Shown piece after piece: positions 22,101 to 32,761 of a stretch of 64,000 nt of DNA. This DNA comes from Polytrichum commune (Eukaryota; Streptophyta; Polytrichopsida; Polytrichales; Polytrichaceae), in the NCBI GenBank assembly GCA_950295325.1, contig OX485804.1, positions 32,550,001 through 32,614,000 of the forward strand. The letters run 5' to 3'. Both the position numbers and the translations under genes were made by a program. How positions within the stretch are numbered: position 1 is the first letter of the stretch; the number at the start of each line of letters is the position of its first letter. Under the pieces are notes generated by a model. That model saw only the letters and a program-made list of their open reading frames with translations. It was not told the DNA's origin and ran no database searches.

Positions 22101-23249
22101 ATTGCATAGCATTACTACGTGCAGTCAGTGTTCTCCCTAGATAAACGTCTTGGAGAGTAAACCATCGGTGAGATCCTCATTGCCAAGGCCCTGAAGTTGG
22201 ATCCTGATAGATGGGGAAAGACTTGACTATGTCTGAATATATGTAACAATGGCTTGTTGAGAAATGAGAGCTTCTCGAGTAATGACAAGTATGCTTGACA
22301 TTCATGCATGTTATCAAGAGCCTCGATTCTTGGATTTACATTAGAAAAAAATGTTTTTGCGCATGCTTAAGAATGCCAAGATTGACTGATCTTTTTATCT
22401 ACTTGGAGGAGTGACACCACACCACACTATCTTTTTAAAGTGGCCCTAACTTCTAATTTATTGGTAAACTAGCTATCCTGGGGCCAACTTAACCAATGTT
22501 TGAGTTCTTTTGAAACTCGAGCCGGCCTCAAGTTTGTGTACTCGTTGGCCCCTCCCAAGGCCCTTTGTTGGCCCCCAATCCATGAGGGTTCCTTTTGTGC
22601 CTTGTGGACCATCTCAAGGCTAACATTTTATAGATTGAAATATTCAATTAATTGTTGACCTTGACTCCTAGTCTAAAGCTCTTGGCGAGATTTCCCTCGG
22701 CCCTTGGCCTCGACTCCTAGTGTAAAGTGGGCCTTAGTGTAGCCACAATCAAGATAGATCCGGTGGTGCCGTGTAACTCAGTCATCGAAACGGTCCACTT
22801 GGCCCAGATGACCTGATCTCTAGTCTACTTGAAGACATGAAGAAATCATCAACACATTCAACCATCGTTCAGCCAGTCATAAGAACCTCTGTCAACTAAA
22901 AAAGTTTGGATGTCACAACTCAGGTCCTAGTGATTGTTAGCTGACTGTGACCAATGCAAGTTCATCAAGCACCCATATATATATGTATATATATATATCT
23001 TACCTGGAAGAATCCCCACTCACGGCAGGCATTTCCAATATCCTCACTCAGATTAGCGCCCTCCTTGGACAAGTCAATCACAGGAATGTTGGTGCCATAC
23101 TTCTCCTTACGGGTGCACCTCTCATCTTCGCTTCGAATGTAAATAGATGGAATAGCCGAAACACCTTGCTCGACCATGGCTTGTACTGTATGACTGTCAA
23201 AGTTAACCCCCACTTGGGCCACTTCGGTTCCACCAATCTCCCTCCCCAT
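19195..23249 (-). CDS. 2-oxoglutarate/Fe(II)-dependent dioxygenase, gene 2
   Basis: Five exons on the minus strand: 23249-23004, 21992-21733, 20987-20804, 20329-20192, 19455-19195. Exon lengths (246, 260, 184, 138, 261) and phases are identical to gene 1, giving 362 residues. I count about 48 differences, roughly 87% identity. The Fe(II) ligands H232, D234 and H288 and the R298-x-S300 motif are intact, with A instead of P at 231. All introns are GT-AG. Its reaction class is that of gene 1, and the substrate is again unknown. It is convergent with gene 1, about 7 kb apart. Differences cluster at the N terminus, in exon 3 and at the C terminus (residues 335-362), which may alter substrate access. 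Donor 1 is followed at once by an AT repeat; intron 2 contains a 49-bp tandem repeat; the promoter has a hAT insertion. The start is the first ATG in frame, matching gene 1. Confidence 0.92.
21352..21600 (+). repeat. family B remnant with 49-bp tandem repeat, intron 2 of gene 2
   Basis: GAGTGGTGTGTAGTTGAGTG, GGATCTAAGAACGGACACC and CCTCTATGATCATTCCGT match the family B element of gene 1 intron 2. Both lie on the plus strand although the genes are opposed. Inside it a 49-bp unit is repeated perfectly (21404-21452 and 21453-21501) plus 8 or 9 bases of a third unit. Each unit holds CCACAAGAGCTCCGGGAATT, identical to exon 4 of the same gene at 20215-20234. Confidence 0.85.
22480..22735. mobile_element. 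probable MITE in intron 1 of gene 2
   Basis: A GC-richer block with GGCCC/GGGCC-type phrases (TAAAGTGGGCCTTAG near 22730, GGGGCCAACTTAACC near 22480) has no counterpart in intron 1 of gene 1, while sequence on both sides does. Ends and target duplication were not resolved. Confidence 0.4.
22971..23000. repeat. AT dinucleotide repeat at splice donor
   Basis: About 30 bases of nearly pure AT repeat start within the GTAAGAT donor of intron 1 of gene 2. Gene 1 has only GTAAGATATATGGG at this place. Confidence 0.85.
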
Positions 23250-23520
23250 CTCTACTGGATGGGATGCAACAGTTCTGACACTTACTAAGGGATATTGACT
23301 CACAAAACTGATACTCCGAAGCTGACAGAAGTCTGCAAAACAACTGCTGATGAGCTCACTCCCCCATGAAGGAGGCTAACTGTCACTCCGCAGGTTCTGT
23401 TACTACGGTGCAATGTTGGTCCAGTCGCCGCGGCCATTGGGATTTATAAGAGAATGGTAAGCCGGAGGAGATCTAGTCAGCATGGATCACGTGAGTCGAC
23501 GGAGTGCAGAGAGGCACAGG
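23250..23520 (-). promoter_or_regulatory. promoter and 5' leader of 2OGD gene 2
   Basis: On the minus strand a TATAAAT box (plus-strand 23442-23448) stands about 190 bp upstream of the ATG. A G-box CACGTG is at 23488-23493, at a distance from the ATG similar to that in gene 1. The segment TTATAAATCCCAATGGCCGC and the GTAGTAACAGAACCTG block align with the gene 1 flank. The 8 bases GGCACAGG at 23513-23520 are the left target duplication of the hAT insertion. A further CACGTG at 24691-24696, beyond the insertion, would have been part of the same promoter before it. Confidence 0.55.
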
Positions 23521-24658
23521 CAGGGGTGCTTTTTCACAAAGTTTTGACCCGTCCAAAAACCTCGAATTGAAAGGCAAAAAAAATTGCAACCCGTCCCAAA
23601 ACCGATAATTTCAAAACCAACCCGTCCATGGAAAGGTTAAAGAAAAAAACAAATTGATAAAGATAACCCGAAAGATGTCGGCATGTGATTGGTTGCACTT
23701 GGAAACAGTAGTATCTTCCTTCAATTCTGCTTTATCTATTTTAGCTGCCACATGCCCCATTTCGTCCACATAGACTAGTCCAGCAAATGATGATCAGAGA
23801 ACTCGTATTATTGAAGAGTGGTTGGAAAGGTTGTTTGTGAAGTTTCAGACTTCTGAAGAAGAACAAGATCGGTGTCGGGGTGAGTGTTTGGAGATGGTGG
23901 AGACCATGAGAGAGATGATTCCAAATAAGTCTTTATTTGAAGCTTGGGAGTTTGCATGTACCACTCCAGAGTGGTCAATCAATTGGCCTGGTTTGAGTAA
24001 CTTGTGGAGAAGAGTTATGGTGGGGACCAGTGAGCACTGCAATATGTGAGAGGGGTTTTTCTGAACAAAACCTTATCAAAAGTCATCTACGTACTAGGTT
24101 GAAGTTAGAAACTTTAGATGCTTTGATGCGCATTTCATGTGCAAATATTCCAGTTGAAAACATCAATTGGAATGCAATGATGTTTGTTTGGAGAAACATG
24201 AAGGATAGGAGAATTCATCCACTTCTTTGAAGGGTAAGTAGCTCTTTGTTTTTTAAATTTTGAACATGTTTATATATACTAATTCATATTCAATTACTAA
24301 GTTTACCTTTAATTATAATCTTTGACATTATGTTAAAAAGGTTCTAAATTTTATGGTTGATGAATTAATATATGTAGGTGAATCAAGCACTTCAAGATTG
24401 ATATTTTGATTGGGTATTAGTGGTTTGATTGCATTATGCTTATATTCACATGTCATATATGACATAATGCAATTGATATTTGTACCATTTTTTTTTTTGG
24501 ATTTTTTTAATTTAAAAATGTTATTTTTAGAACCCGTCCAAAGTGAATTTGACACGTCCCAAAACCGGTTCATTTTCTAAGAACCCGTCCACTAGAAATG
24601 TTTTTTTTTATGAACATGTCCCTAGACATGTTAGGGACCTTGTGAAAAATCACCACTG
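23521..24658 (+). mobile_element. hAT transposon, truncated, with 8-bp target duplication
   Basis: The element begins CAGGGGTGCTTTTTCACAAA and its right end, read inward, is CAGTGGTGATTTTTCACAAG. This is a hAT-type CAGNGGTG terminal inverted repeat. It is flanked by a perfect 8-bp duplication GGCACAGG (23513-23520 and 24659-24666), the length expected for hAT. Subterminal AACCCGTCC / ACCCGTCCAAA repeats occur at both ends. Only the C-terminal part of the transposase remains. It separates the proximal promoter of gene 2 from sequence further upstream. Confidence 0.92.
23800..24229 (+). pseudogene. hAT transposase C-terminal fragment
   Basis: Reading CRGECLEMVETMREMIPN through WINPGLSNLW-like text (actual: SINWPGLSNLWRRVMV) and then, after a change of frame near 24020, PVSTAICERGFSEQNLIKSH, LRTRLKLETLDALMRI and WRNMKDRR. 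The second part is the hAT dimerisation domain (ERGFS-x-x-NLIK...L-x-x-ETLDALMRI) found in plant hAT/zinc-finger BED transposases. The frame break and loss of the DDE core make it non-functional. Confidence 0.85.
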
Positions 24659-24666
24659 GGCACAGG

Positions 24667-24763
24667 ATTCATGTGGGCTTTGTCCCATTCCACGTGCTCA
24701 TGTTTATAGGCGGACGTCAAGTTCCCCCACGATCTTTTCGAGGGAGCAATGATGGGGGAGATT
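24667..24763. other. displaced upstream flank of 2OGD gene 2
   Basis: Non-repeated bridge between the hAT element and the next MITE, with a CACGTG at 24691-24696. Confidence 0.45.
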
Positions 24764-24958
24764 TTTGGGCATAACTGGTTGAGACCCTAGTGTTTGCAAG
24801 TCCAACCGGTTACATGTTGACATCCTCCATTTTTTCTTTATTAAATTGGGATATATTCTATAAATTCCTATAAAATGATCGGTAATTTTCCTGCAAACTT
24901 CAACCGGTTATTTCTCAAACTCAACCGGTTCATTTGTAACTAACTGCCGGTTCTCCCC
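24764..24958 (-). mobile_element. AACCGGTT-rich MITE, copy 2
   Basis: Reverse copy of the intron 2 MITE of gene 1, from GGGGGAGATTTTTGGGCATA to GCCGGTTCTCCCC. Boxes GTCCAACCGGTTACATGTTG and CTCAACCGGTTCA match the other copy almost exactly. Confidence 0.75.
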
Positions 24959-25138
24959 AATCATTACGGAGGAGGAATATTCGGGCAGGGGCAGCCGTCC
25001 GTCGGATTTTTTGGACCCGACCGAAAACTGCTGCCTGCCTGCCCGACTTCGAAAAAACTATTGTCCTTGCACTCTTGAAGGCCATTTATCCACAAATCCC
25101 ATATTGAGTGCACTTCATTTTCAAGGTTCCAAATCCAA
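24959..25138. other. short spacer
   Basis: Holds a CCGACCGAAAAC / GCCTGCCTGCCCGAC GC-rich patch with no recognised function. Confidence 0.35.
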
Positions 25139-25945
25139 TATATATGTTCACTTCCATTAAGCCAGCAATTGACTCTCAACGTGAAACCGCCAATAAAACA
25201 TGTAATTAACTTGGAAGTTAAAAATATTATGAAATCCTCATTAGCACTGAGGTTATAATTTTTGTGACTTACCATTGAAAGGGTCTTTGTCATTCTAAAA
25301 TGAAACTAAAATTAATGATTTATTTTTTATATGTTAAAAATTATAGTCTAGTTAATAACTTCTACTTTCACAAAGTATTCATATGCATTTAAACTAATTA
25401 AATGTGATTGAATGTAACTAAGTCTAATTAATTCTGATTAAACCTAATGAAGCCAAATTAAATCAAAAAATATGCTTACCAAAATAATCAAGACTAATTA
25501 ATTATAAATTATATTTACTGGATTTAATTCTATTAAATCGTGATTAATTCCAGTAAGTACATTTTATAATTAATTAGGCTTAATTATTTTGGTTAGCACT
25601 CTTTCTAATTTAATTGGTCTTAATTAGAATTAATCAGGATTAATCAAAATTTAATAGACTTAGTTGCATTCAATCACACTTAACTAGTTTAAATGCGTAT
25701 GAAAACTTTGTGATAATAGAAGGTATTAACTATAAAAATATAAAAATAAATCATTAATTTTAGTTTCATGTTAGAATGATACAGACCCTTGCAATTGTAA
25801 GTCACAAAAATTATAACCTCAGTGCTGATGAGGATTTCATAATATTTTTAATTTCCAAATTAATTACATGCTTTATTGGCGGTTTCACTTTGTGAATAAA
25901 ATCCAATCAATTGCTTATTTAGTCAATGGAAGTGAACATACATAT
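25139..25945. repeat. 0.8-kb inverted repeat (giant hairpin)
   Basis: Left arm 25139-25526 and right arm 25545-25945 are reverse complements with an 18-base spacer. Match points include GTTCACTTCCATT at the outer ends, GAAACCGCCAATAAA, ATTATGAAATCCTCAT, ACTGAGGTTATAATTTTTGT, ACTAAAATTAATGATTTATT, GTGATTGAATG, ACCAAAATAAT and TTACTGGA at the centre. By eye the arms differ at roughly one base in ten, with some indels. No coding. It lies next to a MULE-type transposase and could be its terminal repeat in fold-back form, but no third copy was seen on the far side. Confidence 0.92.
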
Positions 25946-25989
25946 GGCCCCCTGCAAGGTCTTTCCGATTTTTGAAGAAACATATTTTT

Positions 25990-28130
25990 TTCATCCGCAA
26001 AATTGAAAAGCAAGTTTGTGCTTTTCAATCCAGTGCCAAAAAACATGGATTTTGTGGTAGTAAAATCCCTTACCAAGACATGAGCCATAAATGCCGGAGT
26101 CTTGGATTATGTTTGACTATGTCAAACGTTCGAAAGACTGGATGACAATGTCTTGCTATGTGTACGATAGTTCATACTGTAAAGTGTTAACCATTGTGTG
26201 TTGTGACATGCAATCTGAAGATGGTGCAACACAAATTCTTTTTTGGGAAAATTTGAATTATGTCATGGCAGAAAATGATGTACCAAACGTAAACTTCAAA
26301 GGGTTTATGGCTGATAGTGCTCAAGATAATTGAAATGCGGTGAGGACGATTTACGGGGATGGTGACCCAAGTCTACCCATAGTTGCACGTAAGCGTACAT
26401 GTCTTTTCCATTGGTCTGCGAGCTTGGATAAGGTGACCCAAAAGTATATCAAACTATCCTTGCAGTTTCAACACAAACAAATATGCAAGGATTACAAAGA
26501 CGCGAAAACGATAGATGACGCCGAGACTAAGTATCATGTGATTCGTTCTTGGTGGTTGTCATCCGGAGCTGCCTTGGAAGAAGGCATTCTTGGCCTTTCA
26601 GAATGGTTGGGTTTTTGGAACTTTCGTTATAAACAATGGGGTAGTCATTTACTATTTGTAAGTATATATCAAAATTCATTATTCAATGTTATTCAATTTT
26701 TTTCCAATGTTATATATATCTTATGTTTTTCTTATCCTCATATTTGTGTGTTGTTCATAGGATATGACAATAGAAAAACGTGCGGAAATGCCAACATACA
26801 ACCTTGCAGAGACTGTGCACAATAAATGGCTTCAACAGTCCGGCAACAAGATGAATTGTTTATATGAAATTGCAGTGGACGACATGATCCGTACCTTCAT
26901 GTAAATTATAAATTACCGGACATGGTTGAAAGGGGGGTCTGATGGTAAAGGTCATGATTCGGCATCCTTGAAACTCAAAGCGGCTGCCATGTGTGGAGAT
27001 CCAAAAATATTGGTTGATGCCATGAAGTCTTATCCAAGGGCAGAAGACGTCAACACTAGAGATTGTGCATTGGAAGGGTCAGAGTTCTTTGATTCTACAA
27101 ACGCAAATTCAACCTACCACTGGGTGTTGATTGTTATTCTCATTGACCCGACAAAGTCAACTATTCCATTTCTCGTTCTAACACCCGAGAACTCGTCAAC
27201 ACATAGAGGAATCGTTGAGTTCTGCAATTGATGGTGTGGTTCATACTACATCCGTGTTAGAGACTGATTGTATTGCTTCCAATTGGCACATTGCAAGATT
27301 ACCACCCAACTCAGCCAAACGATGTTGGGCCCTGCAGGCCACTACATGGACTATGTGCAATGCCAAAGTCGGGACTGGGAAACATGACACACCTGCTCCA
27401 ACATACAAAGGGCTCAGGAAGGAATTTCGCTCTTCCAACAATGTGAAGTATGAATTTTGGTTTTGCCTTGACAACATCAAGCGTTGTGTGAGTGGCAGTA
27501 AGAAAAAATATGTGTTGGATTGGCCTATAGTACCCAACACGTGGCCGGTGCAAATAAGTACCAATCTATCGAGAGAGGAGGTTTTGGCACTTGAAGATGT
27601 TGAATTTCAACTACAGCAGAAGGAGGCATTGTCCCCTCATCGTAAGCTTTCAATAATCGCAACTCTCCCCATCCCTCGCTCGCATTTTTGTATGCCAAAA
27701 AACTTGGATGCCCACCCTACATTCAGGTTTGGGAAGACAGTGCGTCATAATCCAATAGCACCGCTGGCGGATCACAAAAACAAATGGGAGAATGTCGGAT
27801 CATGGAAGGTTACTATGTGGTTGGGGTCACTGCCATTCCATATCCAGGCTATGGAGTGATAATCAACATTATCTCCAAAGAGGATATCACATACCGCATC
27901 ACAATTGGCGATATCCCACATTGCACGTGTCTAGACTTCACGAAAATGTCCTCTCAAGCATTGGGAAAGAAAGGGAAATAAGTGTATTGCAAACATTTTT
28001 ATTATGTCTTTAGATTCTTGTGCAAGGTGGATTATGAGAGTGATAAGTTCATTCATGCACCTACATATACATACAATAAGGTTATGCGCCTACATACTTG
28101 AACTTGTTGGTGTTGTAGAATGTGAGTAGT
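25990..28130 (+). pseudogene. MULE-type transposase with SWIM zinc finger, degenerate
   Basis: Piecewise translation gives a Mutator-like DDE region (YVYDSSYCKVLTIVCCDMQS, FKGFMADSAQDN, then a stop replacing W, then NAVRTIYGDGDPSLP and KRTCLFHW). It continues with AWWLSSGA-type helices (RSWWLSSGAALEEG, LSEWLGFWNFRYKQWG). An intron-like GT-AG gap follows at about 26659-26760, then EKRAEMPTYNLAETVHNKW, YRTWLKGGSDGKG and DVNTRD-ALEGSEFF. The C terminus is YYVVGVTAIPYPGYG with the SWIM finger HCTCLDF...VYCKHFYYV. Stops (near 26331, 26904, 27230 and 27981) and a frameshift near 27805 show it is dead. Such proteins (MULE/FAR1-related) bind DNA or move Mutator-like elements. Confidence 0.75.
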
Positions 28131-30077
28131 TGTGCAAGTGTTGGTTGTAACTACATGTATAAGGATGTCAATAAATGACATGTATTGGTTTGGATTATTA
28201 TAATAAAAATCTGCAATGGATTGAAAGTGTTTTAAATGATCCATGGCAATAGGGCCCTTTCACTTGTGCTTCATTTTAAAAATTGTCAATTTACAATTGA
28301 AAATATGCAATTAATTTGTCAAAATTTTGGTTGTGTACCCTAAACCCGTGTGTCTTTACTAAATTTGGATTCATTGCTCATATGTTACTGCTCATTGCTT
28401 ATGTGTTACTACTCACCGCTAACTACTCACTACTCATCGCTCATAAGATAGCTTCCTTCTTACTAACATGGACCGGGAGGTCTCTCAATCCATCATTTCT
28501 ACGATTTATTCTTTCTTTATTTAATTGCATTGACACACTATAACCTTTGTCTCCTTTTTATATCAAGTGTCCATGAGTGTGACATTGTTAGGCATCACAT
28601 TTTGAAGCCAAAGAAATCTCCAAATAAATGCATCCCACAAAGCTATCGGAGTGTAACTACTATGTTGCTTACTAGCTAAGGCAAATCATTGGAGCTAATT
28701 CTTCCTTGTCACAATGTAGGAGGTTGCATGTTAGACAACGTCTACAACTTTTTGGAGGTAGTCTAACCTTTCATTTTGTAAATCTTCTCTTTCCAATTTT
28801 CTTTGCTTCGTCAATATATTGATACAAGCTCACATTTTTTTTTGTTCGCTTTTTTACAAGTTCAACCAACTCATTTCCTTCTTAGTTCTCATTTGCTTCC
28901 CAACCTCAAGGTTTTCCCCATACAAAAGTTAGCCAACTCTAGCAAGGAGTCACTAACAATTACCAAGACATCGGGAGCTCTCCTAGTCCTTTGCTTCTCT
29001 CACAACGAAGGCAAGAAACTCATTAGGAGGCTTTAGAGATGGTGGCCCATTCAAGCTTTAGAGATAGTGGTTGTGGTTGTGGTTGTCATACTCTCTCATG
29101 TATCTAAAATAAATGCCCAAAAATAGTAGTGGTTTAGATTGTGTAATCTTTTTTAGTTGATTTGATACCAAAAGCAACTTTAAAGATCCTGATATGTTTT
29201 GGTTGAAGTCATTTGAGGTAAATTAGCCACCAACCTATAGGGGGTTAAGTTTTTATGTTAGATGGATAAGGTGCACTTGTATCCAACAATCCCTCTCAAC
29301 ATTGTGGTTGTGGTTAATCTCTCATTCACCCAATATAAAGTCCCTCATTCACCCATTCACTCATTCATTTGTTCATTCATTGTAGGCTCGTATGCAATAT
29401 TTCCCTCTCTCTCTCTCTCTCCCCCAGTTCAAAGAGGTGCCCCACATCTACCCCTGATATGTCAATTGGGTGGGGATCTAGAAGTGTTTGTTTAAGACCC
29501 ACTTATTACCCTACTAAGGTAGACAACCCTTAATTGGTTACTTTCTCTTCTTAAAACACCTACTATTTGAGTGGCATGTGATTTGGTATGGCTCCAAGAA
29601 CCGATTCCAAAAACATATGTGTTTAAAATAGATCAATCCATATCCTCAAAATATGATAACGATTCTAGACTCAATAGCCAACATAATTGGAAGGCCTATA
29701 TGACAATTAATGAGCATGAATGTTTCCACTTTGATAATGAATAAGATAATTATATATGGTTCCAAAAACCATGAGGATAGTGGCTATGGCCTCAATTTGG
29801 ATTTGTTGACCATCTCAATACTATTCCAATCGTGAGTTTCATATATTACTACGAAAAGTGGGTTGCACTAAATATACCATTTTGTGAGTGTGGGAAATTA
29901 GTGAAGGTGATACTAAACTCATGTACGCTACGAATTATTGCTACCAAAAGATCTAGGAAGCATTGTTCATCTTAGCACTTGGCACTATTCGCTTAAAATA
30001 CCAACACTTGGCATGAAAGTATAAGCACTTGGCATTATTCACTAAAAGTATTAGCGCTTGGCACTATTCTTTGACAA
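28131..30077. other. intergenic repeats, no gene
   Basis: 28370-28460 has short repeats of the type ACTGCTCATTGCTTAT. CT repeat at 29403-29424. 29520-29790 is a copy of dispersed family B (TATTTGAGTGGCATGTG, ATGACAATTAATGAGCATG). 29970-30070 has about three degenerate units of AGCACTTGGCACTATTC. No protein is recognised. Confidence 0.45.
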
Positions 30078-30716
30078 GCATGTGGCACATACTAATCACA
30101 AGCACGCCTTAGTTTTCTTGAAATCCACGGTAAATGAGCATAGAATCTACCGTTTCCATGCATTTTGTGTCACTCAATAGCAACTCTAGCCCTCACTAAC
30201 TCCGAGATTTGGCTAGATTGTGTGCATGACTTAAATTAGTAGCACCCTCACTAGTTGGTATATTTAGTGTAGTTGTAAAAAGAAACCATCTAAGACCCAT
30301 CCAAAGGGAGTGCCACTCTTTTAACTACTTGAGCATGATGCGCCAAACATCAAGTTGTGAGTATTGTATCACTTCACAAAATCCTGAACTCCACAACCAT
30401 GCAGTGATTTGGCTTGGTGGGAGACCAGGTCCTAGGATCACATTATATTGGAGAAATTGAACCTTCAATAACTTCATAAATAGACTAAAGGATGGGAGCA
30501 CATGTCATGTGATTATTTTTCTTTTGGACCTATACATGTACGCTAGAATTCATCACGACTCATGATGATTGATGCAATCACAAAAGTTGTGTTAACCTCT
30601 CACATAGGCTCGACTTCTTGTTGTTTGTTCCATGATGTAATTGAGATAACATGTGGGATTTGACATTATCAAGATGAGGCAAACCTATACATGAATTTGC
30701 ACCAACTAAAAGTGTA
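30078..30716 (+). repeat. dispersed repeat family A, copy 2
   Basis: Second copy of the block at 186-830, same orientation. Confidence 0.75.
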
Positions 30717-31249
30717 GTTTGATCTTTATTATCATCTTGCTAGTGTTGTTGTGTTTAAACTCCCCAATGTAAGAAAACGGTATCTCCATTAACTACATTG
30801 CTAAAGGGTTAATGGCAAGTGCAACAAAAGTATAGAGAATACAACACACTCTATGTCCTAACGTAGAGTCTGGCCTTCATTTCTAATTCTTCACAAAATA
30901 CATTATTGTAAGCCGCTTAAAATATATGGAGGGAAGAAAGGAAAACAAATTTTTTTAATTTAAAAAAAATTAAAGAAAAAATTGTAGCTCCATTACAAAC
31001 TCAAATTTTTGTCATTGAAGAGGTAATTACAGCAATATCGCATCTTCCAACCAACACCATTTTTGCAATGGGATTCATGATTTCTTTGTGTTGTTTGTAA
31101 CAACTTATTCTTCACAATGCATCAATCTTCTCGTTATACACTAAGTGTGTGATTTAGTGTGGCCCACAACTTTCATCATCGACATACATTATTTTTCTTG
31201 CAATCAAAGGATGACACATGATGACATTTGGAGCTACATGGCAAGTCAC
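30717..31249. other. intergenic, nothing recognised
   Basis: AT-rich with a T/A-rich run near 30945-30990; no gene. Confidence 0.35.
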
Positions 31250-31965
31250 AAAGACCCCCAGGAGTGGACTCTTCATTAGAAACCTAAATGACGTGTGTGG
31301 ATCACTATGAAATTACACCCCTTATATACAAGAAGTTTATAAAGAAAACATATATATAGATATATATATACTAACATCATGCTAAAAAACGGACTTGTGT
31401 ATATACACTAAGCTTCTCAATTTCATATGATAAATGCCTCCAATACATATACAAACTCTTAATCATAAATTAAATAAGCCTTTCTTAAACATAAAATCCA
31501 ATTTCACATTCCAATGAGAAGGTCATTGAATGTTTTTCATTCATAGCATGTAACTCAACAATTATATCAAAGAAACAAAGATAAGAGCACAATAGCTCAA
31601 CCATAGTTTAGAGAGCAAAACTAAAGGAAGCCCATGAGAGCTCCAAGAGCCTCTAGTTTGTAAAAACCTAGGACCCGAATCAAACCCTAACAAGAAGACA
31701 CATGGTAGCCATTGAGGACTATGACCATTTGAAAACAATGGATGAAAATGTGAAGTGGATAAAACTAACACATTTATTGTCAAAAAAATTCTCTAAACCT
31801 CAGGCCCCCTTTTGTACATCTACCTTTATTTCATAAAATTTAATAGCCTTTTTAGATGTACACACTAGAGAAAAACAATACCTCCCACTTATGCATACTA
31901 TGTGCATTGATGCCTCAAACAATACCCCTTCATACACTCACGTTCGTTTGTACGTAGTATTAAGA
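31250..31965 (-). repeat. dispersed repeat family D, copy 2
   Basis: Reverse copy of 16900-17610 with moderate divergence (GGAGTGGACTCTTCAT, CATAGCATGTAACTCAAC, CCAAGAGCCTCTAG, AAACCCTAACAAGA, TGTACATCTACCTTTATTTC). Confidence 0.7.
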
Positions 31966-32028
31966 GTCCACCCCCTGGGCAAAGACCACTCTAATTAACA
32001 TGGCACACCAATTTTAATGCCACGCTAA

Positions 32029-32517
32029 AGGGCACTTTACACTGGAAGTTGAGGGGTCATTGACCCTTGAAATACAAATTATGTGATTGGTCACGAAGCT
32101 AGTGAAAACAACTTTAATTTACACTAGACCTTGAGGGCATGAGGGACGAATGAAAATTGAAAGGGATGAAAAAAATCTACATGGCGTCTCACACGGCATC
32201 AAGTGAATAAATGTTTCATAGTGTACCAGATATGGGGTTCAACAAAAGACTAGGGACCGTGGCAAGCAATCAAAATTGCCATTAGCTTCTGAAAATACTA
32301 TATTACCATAGTGGGGTCCTAGACCACCTACTATTTTGAATTTTTCATAAAGTATGTTGATGTCCCTCAACATGTTATATAGTCACTTTACACTAAACTC
32401 GAGGGCCTATCAAGTCCAAGATTGGGCCTATATTACGCACGGTGTGCCCTTTGGATGAATTGCAAGGGCCCTTAGATTTTCATTGCTACGGCTCTTCATC
32501 CATATGTAAAGTGGTCC
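32029..32517. mobile_element. Tourist-like MITE
   Basis: Left end AGGGCACTTTACAC and right end (read inward) GGACCACTTTACAT are imperfect inverted repeats, both flanked by TAA (32026-32028, 32518-32520). A 3-bp TAA duplication with a GGGCC-type end points to PIF/Harbinger. About 490 bp, non-coding, with internal phrases such as GGTCCTAGACCACC. Confidence 0.55.
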
Positions 32518-32761
32518 TAAGTTACATCAAATTTGTAGTGTAATTTGATCCTTGCATCAATATTACTAGTTGCATGGATAGTGTACGGGGTATACTCTGA
32601 TGGCATTTGGCATATTATTCTAAGGGCACGTGTCCAAAAGCATGCAATGCCAGGCGACCAAGCCTTAAATAAAAAATAGATTAGAACTAAAGTCACGTTG
32701 ACCATCTACAATCATGCATGGAATGCATCTTGTGAGGTTATTCATGAATGACTTCTACATA
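32518..32761. other. short spacer
   Basis: Nothing recognised. Confidence 0.35.
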
